Assembly: GCF_933775445.1 (NCBI RefSeq)
Contig: NC_065874.1
Span: 20,716,501-20,780,500 of the forward strand
Direction of reading: 5' to 3'
Source: Argentina anserina
Lineage: Eukaryota > Streptophyta > Magnoliopsida > Rosales > Rosaceae
DNA length: 64,000 nucleotides
Shown here: positions 1 through 11,260 of the stretch, one piece after another
Position numbering within the stretch: position 1 is the stretch's first letter
How the letters are laid out: every line of letters starts with the position of its first letter
Notes under the pieces: generated by a model
What the model saw: the letters and a program-made list of their open reading frames with translations, nothing else
What the model was told of the DNA's origin: nothing
Database searches by the model: none
Position numbers and translations under genes: made by a program

Positions 1-108
1 GATACTCAGTTTGAAAGAAACACACTCCCACACTTGCAAAACTCTCAAATTCAATACAAACTCGCATCAGAAAGCCTTACAGAAAGATACTCAAACGAGA
101 AATGAAAA
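1..108 (+). repeat. 108-bp head module (example)
   Basis: The head occurs once per monomer. It runs from GATACTCAGTTTGAAAG through CACACTCCCACACTTGC, ACTCTCAAATTCAATAG and CTCGCATCAGAAAGCC to GATACTCAAACGAGAAATG. It carries most diagnostic variants: CTCCCAC/CTCCTAC/CTCTCAC, AAATTC/AAATAC/AAGTTC, GCATCAG/GCATCTG, AAAGCC/AAGCC, GAAAGAAAC/GAACGAAAC/GAATGAAAC, and AATGAAAAG/AATGATAAG/AATGAAAAC/AATAAAAAC at its end. These variants define the higher-order repeats listed below. AAATAC is usually coupled to the one-base deletion (AAGCC), which gives 107 bp. Confidence 0.92.
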
Positions 109-149
109 GATACACAATTGGAATAGTAAAGATACGCAAACGATGTAAA
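109..149 (+). repeat. 41-bp box (example), the copy-number-variable submodule
   Basis: The box has a 22-bp half starting GATACACAATTGG and a 19-bp half, GATACGCAAACGATGTAAA. It occurs once, twice, three or four times after each head, which explains the 149/190/231/272-bp length classes (steps of exactly 41). It holds the palindrome CAATTG (an MfeI site) once per box and two CpG dinucleotides. By count it is 20 A, 8 T, 8 G and 5 C. Variants useful as markers include TTGTAATAG, TTTGAATAG, AATCGTAAAG, AATGGTAAAG, TAAATATACGC and ACGCTGTAAAG. Confidence 0.93.
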
Positions 150-760
150 GATACTCAGTTTGAAAGAAACACACTCCCACACTTGCAAAACTCTCAAATT
201 TAATAGAAACTCGCATCAGAAAGCCTTACAGAAAGATACTCAAACGACAAATGAAAACATACACAATTGGAATAGTAAAGATACGCAAACGATGAAAAGA
301 TACACAATTGGAATAGTAAAGATACGCAAACGATGTAAAGATACACAATTGGAATAGTAAAGATACGCAAACGATGTAAAGATACTCAGTTTGAAAGAAA
401 CACACTCCCACACTTGCAAAACTCTCAAATTCAATAGAAACTCGCATCTGAAAGCCTTACAGAAAGATAGTCAAACGAGAAATGAAAAGATACACAATTG
501 GAATTGTAAAGATACGCAAACGATGTAAAGATACACAATTGGAATAGTAAAGATACGCAAACGATGTAAAGATACTCAGTTTGAAAGAAACACACTCCCA
601 CACTTGCAAAACTCTCAAATTCAATAGAAACTCGCATCAAAAAGCCTTACAGAAAGATACTCAAACGAGAAATGAAAAGATACACAATTGGAATAGTAAA
701 GATACGCAAACGATGTAAAGATACACAATTGGAATAGTAAAGATACGCAAACGATGTAAA

Positions 761-1210
761 GATACTCAGTTTGAAAGAAACACACTCCCACACTTGCAAA
801 ACTCTCAAATTCAATACAAACTCGCATCAGAAAGCCTTACAGAAAGATACTCAAACGAGAAATGAAAAGATACACAATTGGAATAGTAAAGATACGCAAA
901 CGATGTAAAGATACTCAGTTTGAAAGAAACACACTCCCACACTTGCAAAACTCTCAAATTTAATAGAAACTCGCATCAGAAAGCCTTACAGAAAGATACT
1001 CAAACGACAAATGAAAACATACACAATTGGAATAGTAAAGATACGCATACGATGAAAAGATACACAATTGGAATAGTAAAGATACGCAAACGATGTAAAG
1101 ATACACAATTCGAATAGTAATGATACGCAAACGATGTATAGATACTCAGTTTGAAAGAAACACACTCCCACACTTGCAAAACTCTCAAATTCAATAGAAA
1201 CTCGCATCAG
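761..1210 (+). repeat. 760-bp-offset duplication, copy 2
   Basis: This is the second copy of the 1-450 block. It differs by several substitutions clustered at 1048-1140, including GCATACG, TTCGAATAGTAATG and GATGTATAG. After about 1210 it departs: the monomer at 1141 has one box with AATCGTAAAG and CAAATGATG, whereas its counterpart at 381 has two. Confidence 0.78.
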
Positions 1211-2722
1211 AAAGCCTTACAGAAAGATACTCAAACGAGAAATGAAAAGATACACAATTGGAATCGTAAAGATACGCAAATGATGTAAAGATACTCAGTT
1301 TGAAAGAAACACACTCCCACACTTGCAAAACTCTCAAATACAATAGAAACTCGCATCAGAAGCCTTACAGAAAGATACTCAAACGAGAAATGAAAAGATA
1401 CACAATTGGAATAGTAAAGATACGCAAACGATTTAAAGATACACAATTGGAATAGTAAAGATACGCAAACGATGTAAAGATACTCAGTTTGAAAGAAACA
1501 CACTCCCACACTTGCAAAACTCTCAAATTCAATAGAAACTCGCATCAGAAAGCCTTACAGAAAGATACTCAAACGAGAAATGAAAAGATACACAATTGGA
1601 ATAGTAAAGATACGCAAACGATGTAAAGATACACAATTGGAATAGTAAAGATACGCAAACGATGTAAAGGTACTCAGTTTGAAAGAAACACACTCCCACA
1701 CTTGCAAAACTCTCAAATTCAATAGAAACTCGCATCTGAAAGCCTTACAGAAAGATACTCAAACGAGAAATGAAAAGATACACAATTGGAATAGTAAAGA
1801 TACGCAAACGATGTAAAGATACACAATTGGAATAGTAAAGATACGCAAACGATGTAAAGATACTCAGTTTGAAAGAAACACACTCCCACACTAGCAAAAC
1901 TCTCAAATTCAATACAAACTCGCATCCGAAAGCCTTACAGAAAGATACTCAAATGAGAAATGAAAAGATACACAATTGGAATGGTAAAGATACGCAAACG
2001 ATGTAAAGATACACAATTGGAATAGTAAAGATACGCAAACGATGTAAAGATACTCAGTTTGAAAGAAACACACTCCCACACTTGCAAAACTCTCAAATAC
2101 AATAGAAACTCGCATCAGAAGCCTTACAGAAAGATACTCAAACGAGAAATGAAAAGATACACAATTGGAATCGTAAAGATGCGCAAACAATGTAAAGATA
2201 CTCAGTTTGAAGGAAACACACTCCCACACTTGCAAAACTCTCAAATACAATAGAAACTCGCATCAGAAGCCTTACAGAAATATACTCAAACGAGAAATGA
2301 AAAGATACACAATTGGAATAGTAAAGATACGCAAACGATGTAAAGATACACAATTGGAATAGTAAAGATACGCAAACGATGTAAAGATACACAATTGGAA
2401 TCGTAAAGATACGCAAACGATGTAAAGATACTCAGTTTGAAAGAAACACACTCCCACACTTGCAAAACTCTCAAATACAATAGAAACTCGCATCAGAAGC
2501 CTTACAGAAAGATACTCAAACGAGAAATGAAAAGATACACAATTGGAATAGTAAAGATACGCAAACGATGTAAAGATACTCAGTTTGAAAGAAACACACT
2601 CCCACACTTGCAAAACTCTCAAATTCAATAGAAACTCGCATCAGAAGCCTTACAGAAAGATACTCAAACGAGAAATGAAAAGATACACAATTGGAATCGT
2701 AAAGATACGCAAATGATGTAAA

Positions 2723-3966
2723 GATACTCAGTTTGAAAGAAACACACTCCCACACTTGCAAAACTCTCAAATACAATAGAAACTCGCATCAGAAGCCTTA
2801 CAGAAAGATACTCAAACGAGAAATGAAAAGATACACAATTGGAATAGTAAAGATACGCAAACGATGTAAAGATACACAATTGGAATAGTAAAGATACGCA
2901 AACGATGTAAAGATACTCAGTTTGAAAGAAACACACTCCCACACTTGCAAAACTCTCAAATTCAATAGAAACTCGCATCTGAAAGCCTTACAGAAAGATA
3001 CTCAAACGAGAAATGAAAAGATACACAATTGGAATAGTAAAGATACGCAAACGATGTAAAGATACACAATTGGAATAGTAAAGATACGCAAACGATGTAA
3101 AGGTACTCAGTTTGAAAGAAACACACTCCCACACTTGCAAAACTCTCAAATTCAATAGAAACTCGCATCTGAAAGCCTTACAGAAAGATACTCAAACGAG
3201 AAATGAAAAGATACACAACTGGAATAGTAAAGATACGCAAACGATGTAAAGATACACAATTGGAATAGTAAAGATACGCAAACGATGTAAAGATACTCAG
3301 TTTGAAAGAAACACACTCCCACACTTGCAAAACTCTCAAATTCGATAGAAACTCGCATCTGAAGCCTTACAGAAAGATACTCAAACGAGAAATGAAAAGA
3401 TACACAATTGGAATAGTAAAGATACGCAAACGATGTAAAGATACTCAGTTGGAATAGTAAAGATACGCAAACGATGTAAAGATACTCAGTTTGAAAGAAA
3501 CACACTCCCACACTTGCAAAACTCTCAAATTCGATAGAAACTCGCATCTGAAGCCTTACAGAAAGATACTCAAACGAGAAATGAAAAGATACACAATTGG
3601 AATAGTAAAGATACGCAAACGATGTAAAGATACACAATTGGAATAGTAAAGATACGCAAACGATGTAAAGATACTCAGTTTGAACGAAACACACTCCCAC
3701 ACTTGCAAAACTCTCAAATACAATAGAAACTCGCATCAGAAGCCTTACAGAAAGATACTCAAACGAGAAATGAAAAGATACACAATTGGAATAGTAAAGA
3801 TACGCAAACGATGTAAAGATACTCAGTTTGAAAGAAACACACTCCCACACTTGCAAAACTCTCAAATTCAATAGAAACTCGCATCAGAAAGCCTTACAGA
3901 AAGATACTCAAACGAGAAATGAAAAGATACACAATTGGAATCGTAAAGATACGCAAATGATGTAAA
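2723..3966 (+). repeat. 1244-bp HOR, copy 1 (seven monomers)
   Basis: The unit is 189+190+190+189+189+148+149 bp, with starts at 2723, 2912, 3102, 3292, 3481, 3670 and 3818. Diagnostic variants in order are GGTACTCAG at 3102, ACACAACTGG in the next monomer, AAATTCGATAG in the fourth and fifth, an unusual box GATACTCAGTTGG at 3440, GAACGAAAC at 3670, and AATCGTAAAG with CAAATGATG at the end. The same series recurs in the next three units. Confidence 0.92.
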
Positions 3967-4831
3967 GATACTCAGTTTGAAAGAAACACACTCCCACACT
4001 TGCAAAACTCTCAAATACAATAGAAACTCGCATCAGAAGCCTTACAGAAAGATACTCAAACGAGAAATGAAAAGATACACAATTGGAATAGTAAAGATAC
4101 GCAAACGATGTAAAGATACACAATTGGAATAGTAAAGATACGCAAACGATGTAAAGATACTCAGTTTGAAAGAAACACACTCCCACACTTGCAAAACTCT
4201 CAAATTCAATAGAAACTCGCATCTGAAAGCCTTACAGAAAGATACTCAAACGAGAAATGAAAAGATACACAATTGGAATAGTAAAGATACGCAAACGATG
4301 TAAAGATACACAATTGGAATAGTAAAGATACGCAAACGATGTAAAGGTACTCAGTTTGAAAGAAACACACTCCCACACTTGCAAAACTCTCAAATTCAAT
4401 AGAAACTCGCATCTGAAAGCCTTACAGAAAGATACTCAAACGAGAAATGAAAAGATACACAACTGGAATAGTAAAGATACGCAAACGATGTAAAGATACA
4501 CAATTGGAATAGTAAAGATACGCAAACGATGTAAAGATACTCAGTTTGAAAGAAACACACTCCCACACTTGCAAAACTCTCAAATTCGATAGAAACTCGC
4601 ATCTGAAGCCTTACAGAAAGATACTCAAACGAGAAATGAAAAGATACACAATTGGAATAGTAAAGATACGCAAACGATGTAAAGATACTCAGTTTGAAAG
4701 AAACACACTCCCACACTTGCAAAACTCTCAAATTCAATAGAAACTCGCATCAGAAGCCTTACAGAAAGATACTCAAACGAGAAATGAAAAGATACACAAT
4801 TGGAATCGTAAAGATACGCAAATGATGTAAA
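3967..4831 (+). repeat. 1244-bp HOR, copy 2, shortened to 865 bp
   Basis: Monomers are 189+190+190+148+148, starting at 3967, 4156, 4346, 4536 and 4684. It is shorter than its neighbours by exactly 379 bp, the size of one 190- plus one 189-bp monomer. The monomer at 4536 combines the AAATTCGATAG, GCATCTGAAGCC head of HOR position four or five with a single box, and the last monomer has AAGCC instead of AAAGCC. This is what unequal crossing-over between monomers would leave. Confidence 0.9.
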
Positions 4832-6075
4832 GATACTCAGTTTGAAAGAAACACACTCCCACACTTGCAAAACTCTCAAATACAATAGAAACTCGCATCA
4901 GAAGCCTTACAGAAAGATACTCAAACGAGAAATGAAAAGATACACAATTGGAATAGTAAAGATACGGAAACGATGTAAAGATACACAATTGGAATAGTAA
5001 AGATACGCAAACGATGTAAAGATACTCAGTTTGAAAGAAACACACTCCCACACTTGCAAAACTCTCAAATTCAATAGAAACTCGCATCTGAAAGCCTTAC
5101 AGAAAGATACTCAAACGAGAAATGAAAAGATACACAATTGGAATAGTAAAGATACGCAAACGATGTAAAGATACACAATTGGAATAGTAAAGATACGCAA
5201 ACGATGTAAAGGTACTCAGTTTGAAAGAAACACACTCCCACACTTGCAAAACTCTCAAATTCAATAGAAACTCGCATCTGAAAGCCTTACAGAAAGATAC
5301 TCAAACGAGAAATGAAAAGATACACAACTGGAATAGTAAAGATACGCAAACGATGTAAAGATACACAATTGGAATAGTAAAGATACGCAAACGATGTAAA
5401 GATACTCAGTTTGAAAGAAACACACTCCCACACTTGCAAAACTCTCAAATTCGATAGAAACTCGCATCTGAAGCCTTACAGAAAGATACTCAAACGAGAA
5501 ATGAAAAGATACACAATTGGAATAGTAAAGATACGCAAACGATGTAAAGATACTCAGTTGGAATAGTAAAGATACGCAAACGATGTAAAGATACTCAGTT
5601 TGAAAGAAACACACTCCCACACTTGCAAAACTCTCAAATTCGATAGAAACTCGCATCTGAAGCCTTACAGAAAGATACTCAAACGAGAAATGAAAAGATA
5701 CACAATTGGAATAGTAAAGATACGCAAACGATGTAAAGATACACAATTGGAATAGTAAAGATACGCAAACGATGTAAAGATACTCAGTTTGAACGAAACA
5801 CACTCCCACACTTGCAAAACTCTCAAATACAATAGAAACTCGCATCAGAAGCCTTACAGAAAGATACTCAAACGAGAAATGAAAAGATACACAATTGGAA
5901 TAGTAAAGATACGCAAACGATGTAAAGATACTCAGTTTGAAAGAAACACACTCCCACACTTGCAAAACTCTCAAATTCAATAGAAACTCGCATCAGAAAG
6001 CCTTACAGAAAGATACTCAAACGAGAAATGAAAAGATACACAATTGGAATCGTAAAGATACGCAAATGATGTAAA
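4832..6075 (+). repeat. 1244-bp HOR, copy 3
   Basis: All seven monomers are present, with GGTACTCAG at 5211 and the GATACTCAGTTGG box at 5549. The one difference from copy 1 that I noticed by eye is GATACGGAAACG (G at 4967) in the first monomer. Confidence 0.92.
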
Positions 6076-7319
6076 GATACTCAGTTTGAAAGAAACACAC
6101 TCCCACACTTGCAAAACTCTCAAATACAATAGAAACTCGCATCAGAAGCCTTACAGAAAGATACTCAAACGAGAAATGAAAAGATACACAATTGGAATAG
6201 TAAAGATACGCAAACGATGTAAAGATACACAATTGGAATAGTAAAGATACGCAAACGATGTAAAGATACTCAGTTTGAAAGAAACACACTCCCACACTTG
6301 CAAAACTCTCAAATTCAATAGAAACTCGCATCTGAAAGCCTTACAGAAAGATACTCAAACGAGAAATGAAAAGATACACAATTGGAATAGTAAAGATACG
6401 CAAACGATGTAAAGATACACAATTGGAATAGTAAAGATACGCAAACGATGTAAAGGTACTCAGTTTGAAAGAAACACACTCCCACACTTGCAAAACTCTC
6501 AAATTCAATAGAAACTCGCATCTGAAAGCCTTACAGAAAGATACTCAAACGAGAAATGAAAAGATACACAACTGGAATAGTAAAGATACGCAAACGATGT
6601 AAAGATACACAATTGGAATAGTAAAGATACGCAAACGATGTAAAGATACTCAGTTTGAAAGAAACACACTCCCACACTTGCAAAACTCTCAAATTCGATA
6701 GAAACTCGCATCTGAAGCCTTACAGAAAGATACTCAAACGAGAAATGAAAAGATACACAATTGGAATAGTAAAGATACGCAAACGATGTAAAGATACTCA
6801 GTTGGAATAGTAAAGATACGCAAACGATGTAAAGATACTCAGTTTGAAAGAAACACACTCCCACACTTGCAAAACTCTCAAATTCGATAGAAACTCGCAT
6901 CTGAAGCCTTACAGAAAGATACTCAAACGAGAAATGAAAAGATACACAATTGGAATAGTAAAGATACGCAAACGATGTAAAGATACACAATTGGAATAGT
7001 AAAGATACGCAAACGATGTAAAGATACTCAGTTTGAACGAAACACACTCCCACACTTGCAAAACTCTCAAATACAATAGAAACTCGCATCAGAAGCCTTA
7101 CAGAAAGATACTCAAACGAGAAATGAAAAGATACACAATTGGAATAGTAAAGATACGCAAACGATGTAAAGATACTCAGTTTGAAAGAAACACACTCCCA
7201 CACTTGCAAAACTCTCAAATTCAATAGAAACTCGCATCAGAAAGCCTTACAGAAAGATACTCAAACGAGAAATAAAAACATACACAATTGGAATAGTAAA
7301 GATACGCAAACGATGTAAA
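6076..7319 (+). repeat. 1244-bp HOR, copy 4
   Basis: All seven monomers are present, with GGTACTCAG at 6455 and the GATACTCAGTTGG box at 6793. The last monomer departs from the family: it ends AATAAAAAC and has AATAGTAAAG instead of AATCGTAAAG and CAAATGATG, marking the switch to the next HOR family. Confidence 0.9.
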
Positions 7320-7886
7320 GATACTCAGTTTGAAAGAAACACACTCCTACACTTGCAAAACTCTCAAATACAATAGAAACTCGCATCAGAAGCCTTACAG
7401 AAAGATACTTAAACGAGAAATGAAAAGATACACAATTGGAATAGTATAGATACGCAAACGATGTAAAGATACACAATTGGAATAGTAAAGATACGCAAAC
7501 GATGTAAAGATACTCAGTTTGAAAGAAACACACTCCCACACTTGCAAAACTCTCAAATACAATAGAAACTCACATCAGAAGCCTTACAGAAAGATACTCA
7601 AACGAGAAATGAAAAGATACACAATTGGAATAGTAAAGATACGCAAACGATGTAAAGATACACAATTGGAATAGTAAAGATACGCAAACGATGTAAAGAT
7701 ACTCAGTTTGAAAGAAACACACTCCCACACTTGCAAAACTCTCAAATACAATAGAAACTCGCATCAGAAGCCTTACAGAAAGATACTCAAACGAGAAATG
7801 ATAAGATACACAATTGGAATAGTAAAGATACGCAAACGATGTAAAGATACACAATTGGAATAGTAAAGATACGCAAACGATGTAAA
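7320..7886 (+). repeat. Three 189-bp monomers at an HOR family boundary
   Basis: Starts are 7320, 7509 and 7698. These two-box monomers carry AAATAC with AAGCC. The first has CTCCTAC, GATACTTAAACG and TAGTATAGATACG, the second has CTCACATCAG, and the third ends AATGATAAG. They introduce the variants (CTCCTAC, GATACTTAAACG, AATGATAAG) that dominate 7.3-31 kb. Confidence 0.85.
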
Positions 7887-8709
7887 GATACTCAGTTTGA
7901 AAGAAACACACTCCCACACTTGCAAAACTCTCAAGTTCAATAGAAACTCGCATCAGAAAGCCTTACAGAAAGATACTCAAACGAGAAATAAAAACATACA
8001 CAATTGGAATAGTAAAGATACGCAAACGATGTAAAGATACTCAGTTTGAAAGAAACACACTCCTACACTTGCAAAACTCTCAAATACAATAGAAACTCGC
8101 ATCAGAAGCCTTACAGAAAGATACTTAAACGAGAAATGAAAAGATACACAATTGGAATAGTAAAGATACGCAAACGATGTAAAGATACACAATTGGAATA
8201 GTAAAGATACGCAAACGATGTAAAGATACTCAGTTTGAAAGAAACACACTCCCACACTTGCAAAACTCTCAAATACAATAGAAACTCGCATCAGAAGCCT
8301 TACAGAAAGATACTCAAACGAGAAATGAAAAGATACACAATTGGAATAGTAAAGATACGCAAACGATGTAAAGATACACAATTGGAATAGTAAAGATACG
8401 CAAACGATGTAAAGATACTCAGTTTGAACGAAACACACTCCCACACTTGCAAAACTCTCAAATACAATAGAAACTCGCATCAGAAGCCTTACAGAAAGAT
8501 ACTCAAACGAGAAATGAAAAGATACACAATTGGAATAGTAAAGATACGCAAACGATGTAAAGATACTCAGTTTGAAAGAATCACACTCCCACACTTGCAA
8601 AACTCTCAAATACAATAGAAACTCGCATCAGAAGCCTTACAGAAAGATACTCAAACGAGAAATGATAAGATACACAATTGGAATAGTAAAGATACGCAAA
8701 CGATGTAAA
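7887..8709 (+). repeat. 823-bp HOR, copy 1
   Basis: Monomers are 149+189+189+148+148, with starts at 7887, 8036, 8225, 8414 and 8562. Markers are AAGTTC with AATAAAAAC in the first, CTCCTAC with GATACTTAAACG in the second, GAACGAAAC at 8414, GAAAGAATCAC at 8562 and AATGATAAG in the last. Confidence 0.9.
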
Positions 8710-9532
8710 GATACTCAGTTTGAAAGAAACACACTCCCACACTTGCAAAACTCTCAAGTTCAATAGAAACTCGCATCAGAAAGCCTTACAGAAAGATACT
8801 AAAACGAGAAATAAAAACATACACAATTGGAATAGTAAAGATACGCAAACGATGTAAAGATACTCAGTTTGAATGAAACACACTCCTACACTTGCAAAAC
8901 TCTCAAATACAATAGAAACTCGCATCAGAAGCCTTACAGAAAGATACTTAAACGAGAAATGAAAAGATACACAATTGGAATAGTAAAGATACGCAAACGA
9001 TGTAAAGATACACAATTGGAATAGTAAAGATACGCAAACGATGTAAAGATACTCAGTTTGAAAGAAACACACTCCCACACTTGCAAAACTCTCAAATACA
9101 ATAGAAACTCGCATCAGAAGCCTTACAGAAAGATACTCAAACGAGAAATGAAAAGATACACAATTGGAATAGTAAAGATACGCAAACGATGTAAAGATAC
9201 ACAATTGGAATAGTAAAGATACGCAAACGATGTAAAGATACTCAGTTTGAACGAAACACACTCCCACACTTGCAAAACTCTCAAATACAATAGAAACTCG
9301 CATCAGAAGCCTTACAGAAAGATACTCAAACGAGAAATGAAAAGATACACAATTGGAATAGTAAAGATACGCAAACGATGTAAAGATACTCAGTTTGAAA
9401 GAATCACACTCCCACACTTGCAAAACTCTCAAATACAATAGAAACTCGCATCAGAAGCCTTACAGAAAGATACTCAAACGAGAAATGATAAGATACACAA
9501 TTGGAATAGTAAAGATACGCAAACGATGTAAA
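8710..9532 (+). repeat. 823-bp HOR, copy 2
   Basis: Same five-monomer order as the unit at 7887 (starts 8710, 8859, 9048, 9237, 9385). New variants appear: GATACTAAAACG in the first monomer and GAATGAAAC in the second. Both persist in the following 1728-bp units, so this copy looks like their immediate relative. Confidence 0.9.
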
Positions 9533-11260
9533 GATACTCAGTTTGAAAGAAACACACTCCCACACTTGCAAAACTCTCAAGTTCAATAGAAACTCGCATC
9601 AGAAAGCCTTACAGAAAGATACTAAAACGAGAAATAAAAACATACACAATTGGAATAGTAAAGATACGCAAACGATGTAAAGATACTCAGTTTGAATGAA
9701 ACACACTCCTACACTTGCAAAACTCTCAAATACAATAGAAACTCGCATCAGAAGCCTTACAGAAAGATACTTAAACGAGAAATGAAAAGATACACAATTG
9801 GAATAGTAAAGATACGCAAACGATGTAAAGATACACAATTGGAATAGTAAAGATACGCAAACGATGTAAAGATACTCAGTTTGAAAGAAACACACTCCCA
9901 CACTTGCAAAACTCTCAAATACAATAGAAACTCGCATCAGAAGCCTTACAGAAAGATACTCAAACGAGAAATGAAAAGATACACAATTGGAATAGTAAAG
10001 ATACGCAAACGATGTAAAGATACACAATTGGAATAGTAAAGATACGCAAACGATGTAAAGATACTCAGTTTGAAAGAAACACACTCCCACACTTGCAAAA
10101 CTCTCAAATTCAATAGAAACTCGCATCAGAAGCCTTACAGAAAGATACTCAAACGAGAAATGATAAGATACACAATTGGAATAGTAAAGATACGCAAACG
10201 ATGTAAAGATACACAATTGGAATAGTAAAGATACGCAAACGATGTAAAGATACTCAGTTTGAAAGAAACACACTCCCACACTTGCAAAACTCTCAAGTTC
10301 AATAGAAACTCGCATCAGAAAGCCTTACAGAAAGATACTCAAACGAGAAATAAAAACATACACAATTGGAATAGTAAAGATACGCAAACGATGTAAAGAT
10401 ACTCAGTTTGAATGAAACACACTCCTACACTTGCAAAACTCTCAAATACAATAGAAACTCGCATCAGAAGCCTTACAGAAAGATACTTAAACGAGAAATG
10501 AAAAGATACACAATTGGAATAGTAAAGATACGCAAACGATGTAAAGATACACAATTGGAATAGTAAAGATACGCAAACGATGTAAAGATACTCAGTTTGA
10601 AAGAAACACACTCCCACACTTGCAAAACTCTCAAATACAATAGAAACTCGCATCAGAAGCCTTACAGAAAGATACTCAAACGAGAAATGAAAAGATACAC
10701 AATTGGAATAGTAAAGATACGCAAACGATGTAAAGATACACAATTGGAATAGTAAAGATACGCAAACGATGTAAAGATACTCAGTTTGAAAGAAACACAC
10801 TCCCACACTTGCAAAACTCTCAAATTCAATAGAAACTCGCATCTGAAGCCTTACAGAAAGATACTCAAACGAGAAATGAAAAGATACACAATTGGAATAG
10901 TAAAGATACGCAAACGATGTAAAGATACACAATTGGAATAGTAAAGATACGCAAACGATGTAAAGATACTCAGTTTGAACGAAACACACTCCCACACTTG
11001 CAAAACTCTCAAATACAATAGAAACTCGCATCAGAAGCCTTACAGAAAGATACTCAAACGAGAAATGAAAAGATACACAATTGGAATAGTAAAGATACGC
11101 AAACGATGTAAAGATACTCAGTTTGAAAGAATCACACTCCCACACTTGCAAAACTCTCAAATACAATAGAAACTCGCATCAGAAGCCTTACAGAAAGATA
11201 CTCAAACGAGAAATGATAAGATACACAATTGGAATAGTAAAGATACGCAAACGATGTAAA
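9533..11260 (+). repeat. 1728-bp HOR, copy 1 (ten monomers)
   Basis: Starts are 9533, 9682, 9871, 10060, 10249, 10398, 10587, 10776, 10965 and 11113. It reads as a 716-bp half (149+189x3) plus a 1012-bp half (149+189x3+148+148). The second half is the 823-bp unit with one extra 189-bp monomer. It repeats directly at an offset of exactly 1728 bp. Confidence 0.92.

Larger units (their letters stand above)
1..149 (+). repeat. Representative 149-bp monomer (one-box form)
   Basis: This is the simplest full monomer: a 108-bp head (1-108) plus one 41-bp box (109-149). Four GATAC words start its segments at 1, 86, 109 and 131, giving segments of 85, 23, 22 and 19 bp. The three short segments look like diverged relatives (GATAC, one variable base, C, then an A-rich tail), so the monomer may have grown from an ancestral repeat of about 20 bp; that is inference. 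This copy has a private C in CAATACAAAC where most copies have CAATAGAAAC. Confidence 0.93.
1..450 (+). repeat. 760-bp-offset duplication, copy 1
   Basis: Positions 1-450 match 761-1210 at an offset of 760 bp. Both contain the rare AAATTTAATAG head (near 200 and 960), the ACGACAAATGAAAAC ending and a three-box monomer of 231 bp (150-380 and 910-1140). The offset is the sum of monomers 231+190+190+149. The second copy has extra substitutions in its boxes (GCATACG, CGAATAGTAATG). Confidence 0.8.
1..2722 (+). repeat. Irregular left domain: 148/149, 189/190 and 230/231-bp monomers
   Basis: Monomer starts are 1, 150, 381, 571, 761, 910, 1141, 1290, 1479, 1669, 1859, 2049, 2197, 2427 and 2575. Two- and three-box monomers alternate with one-box ones and no single HOR covers the stretch. 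The block 1290-2048 has the same order of lengths (189, 190, 190 starting GGTACTCAG at 1669, 190) as the start of the 1244-bp HOR, so it looks like a partial or ancestral copy. The pair 2427-2722 resembles 4536-4831. No gene is seen. Confidence 0.85.

Noticed and set aside
109..149. CAATTG / ATTGG in each box as an E-box or inverted CCAAT promoter element
   Set aside because: Each is a short motif expected by chance in AT-rich DNA and present in every box. There is no adjacent TATA or gene to regulate.
160..357. Short plus-strand open frames of 64-104 codons (starting MKETHSHTC or MNETHSHTC) as small genes
   Set aside because: They recur with each suitable monomer pair, start at the same satellite position and end at satellite stops. 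Nothing distinguishes one copy as a gene.
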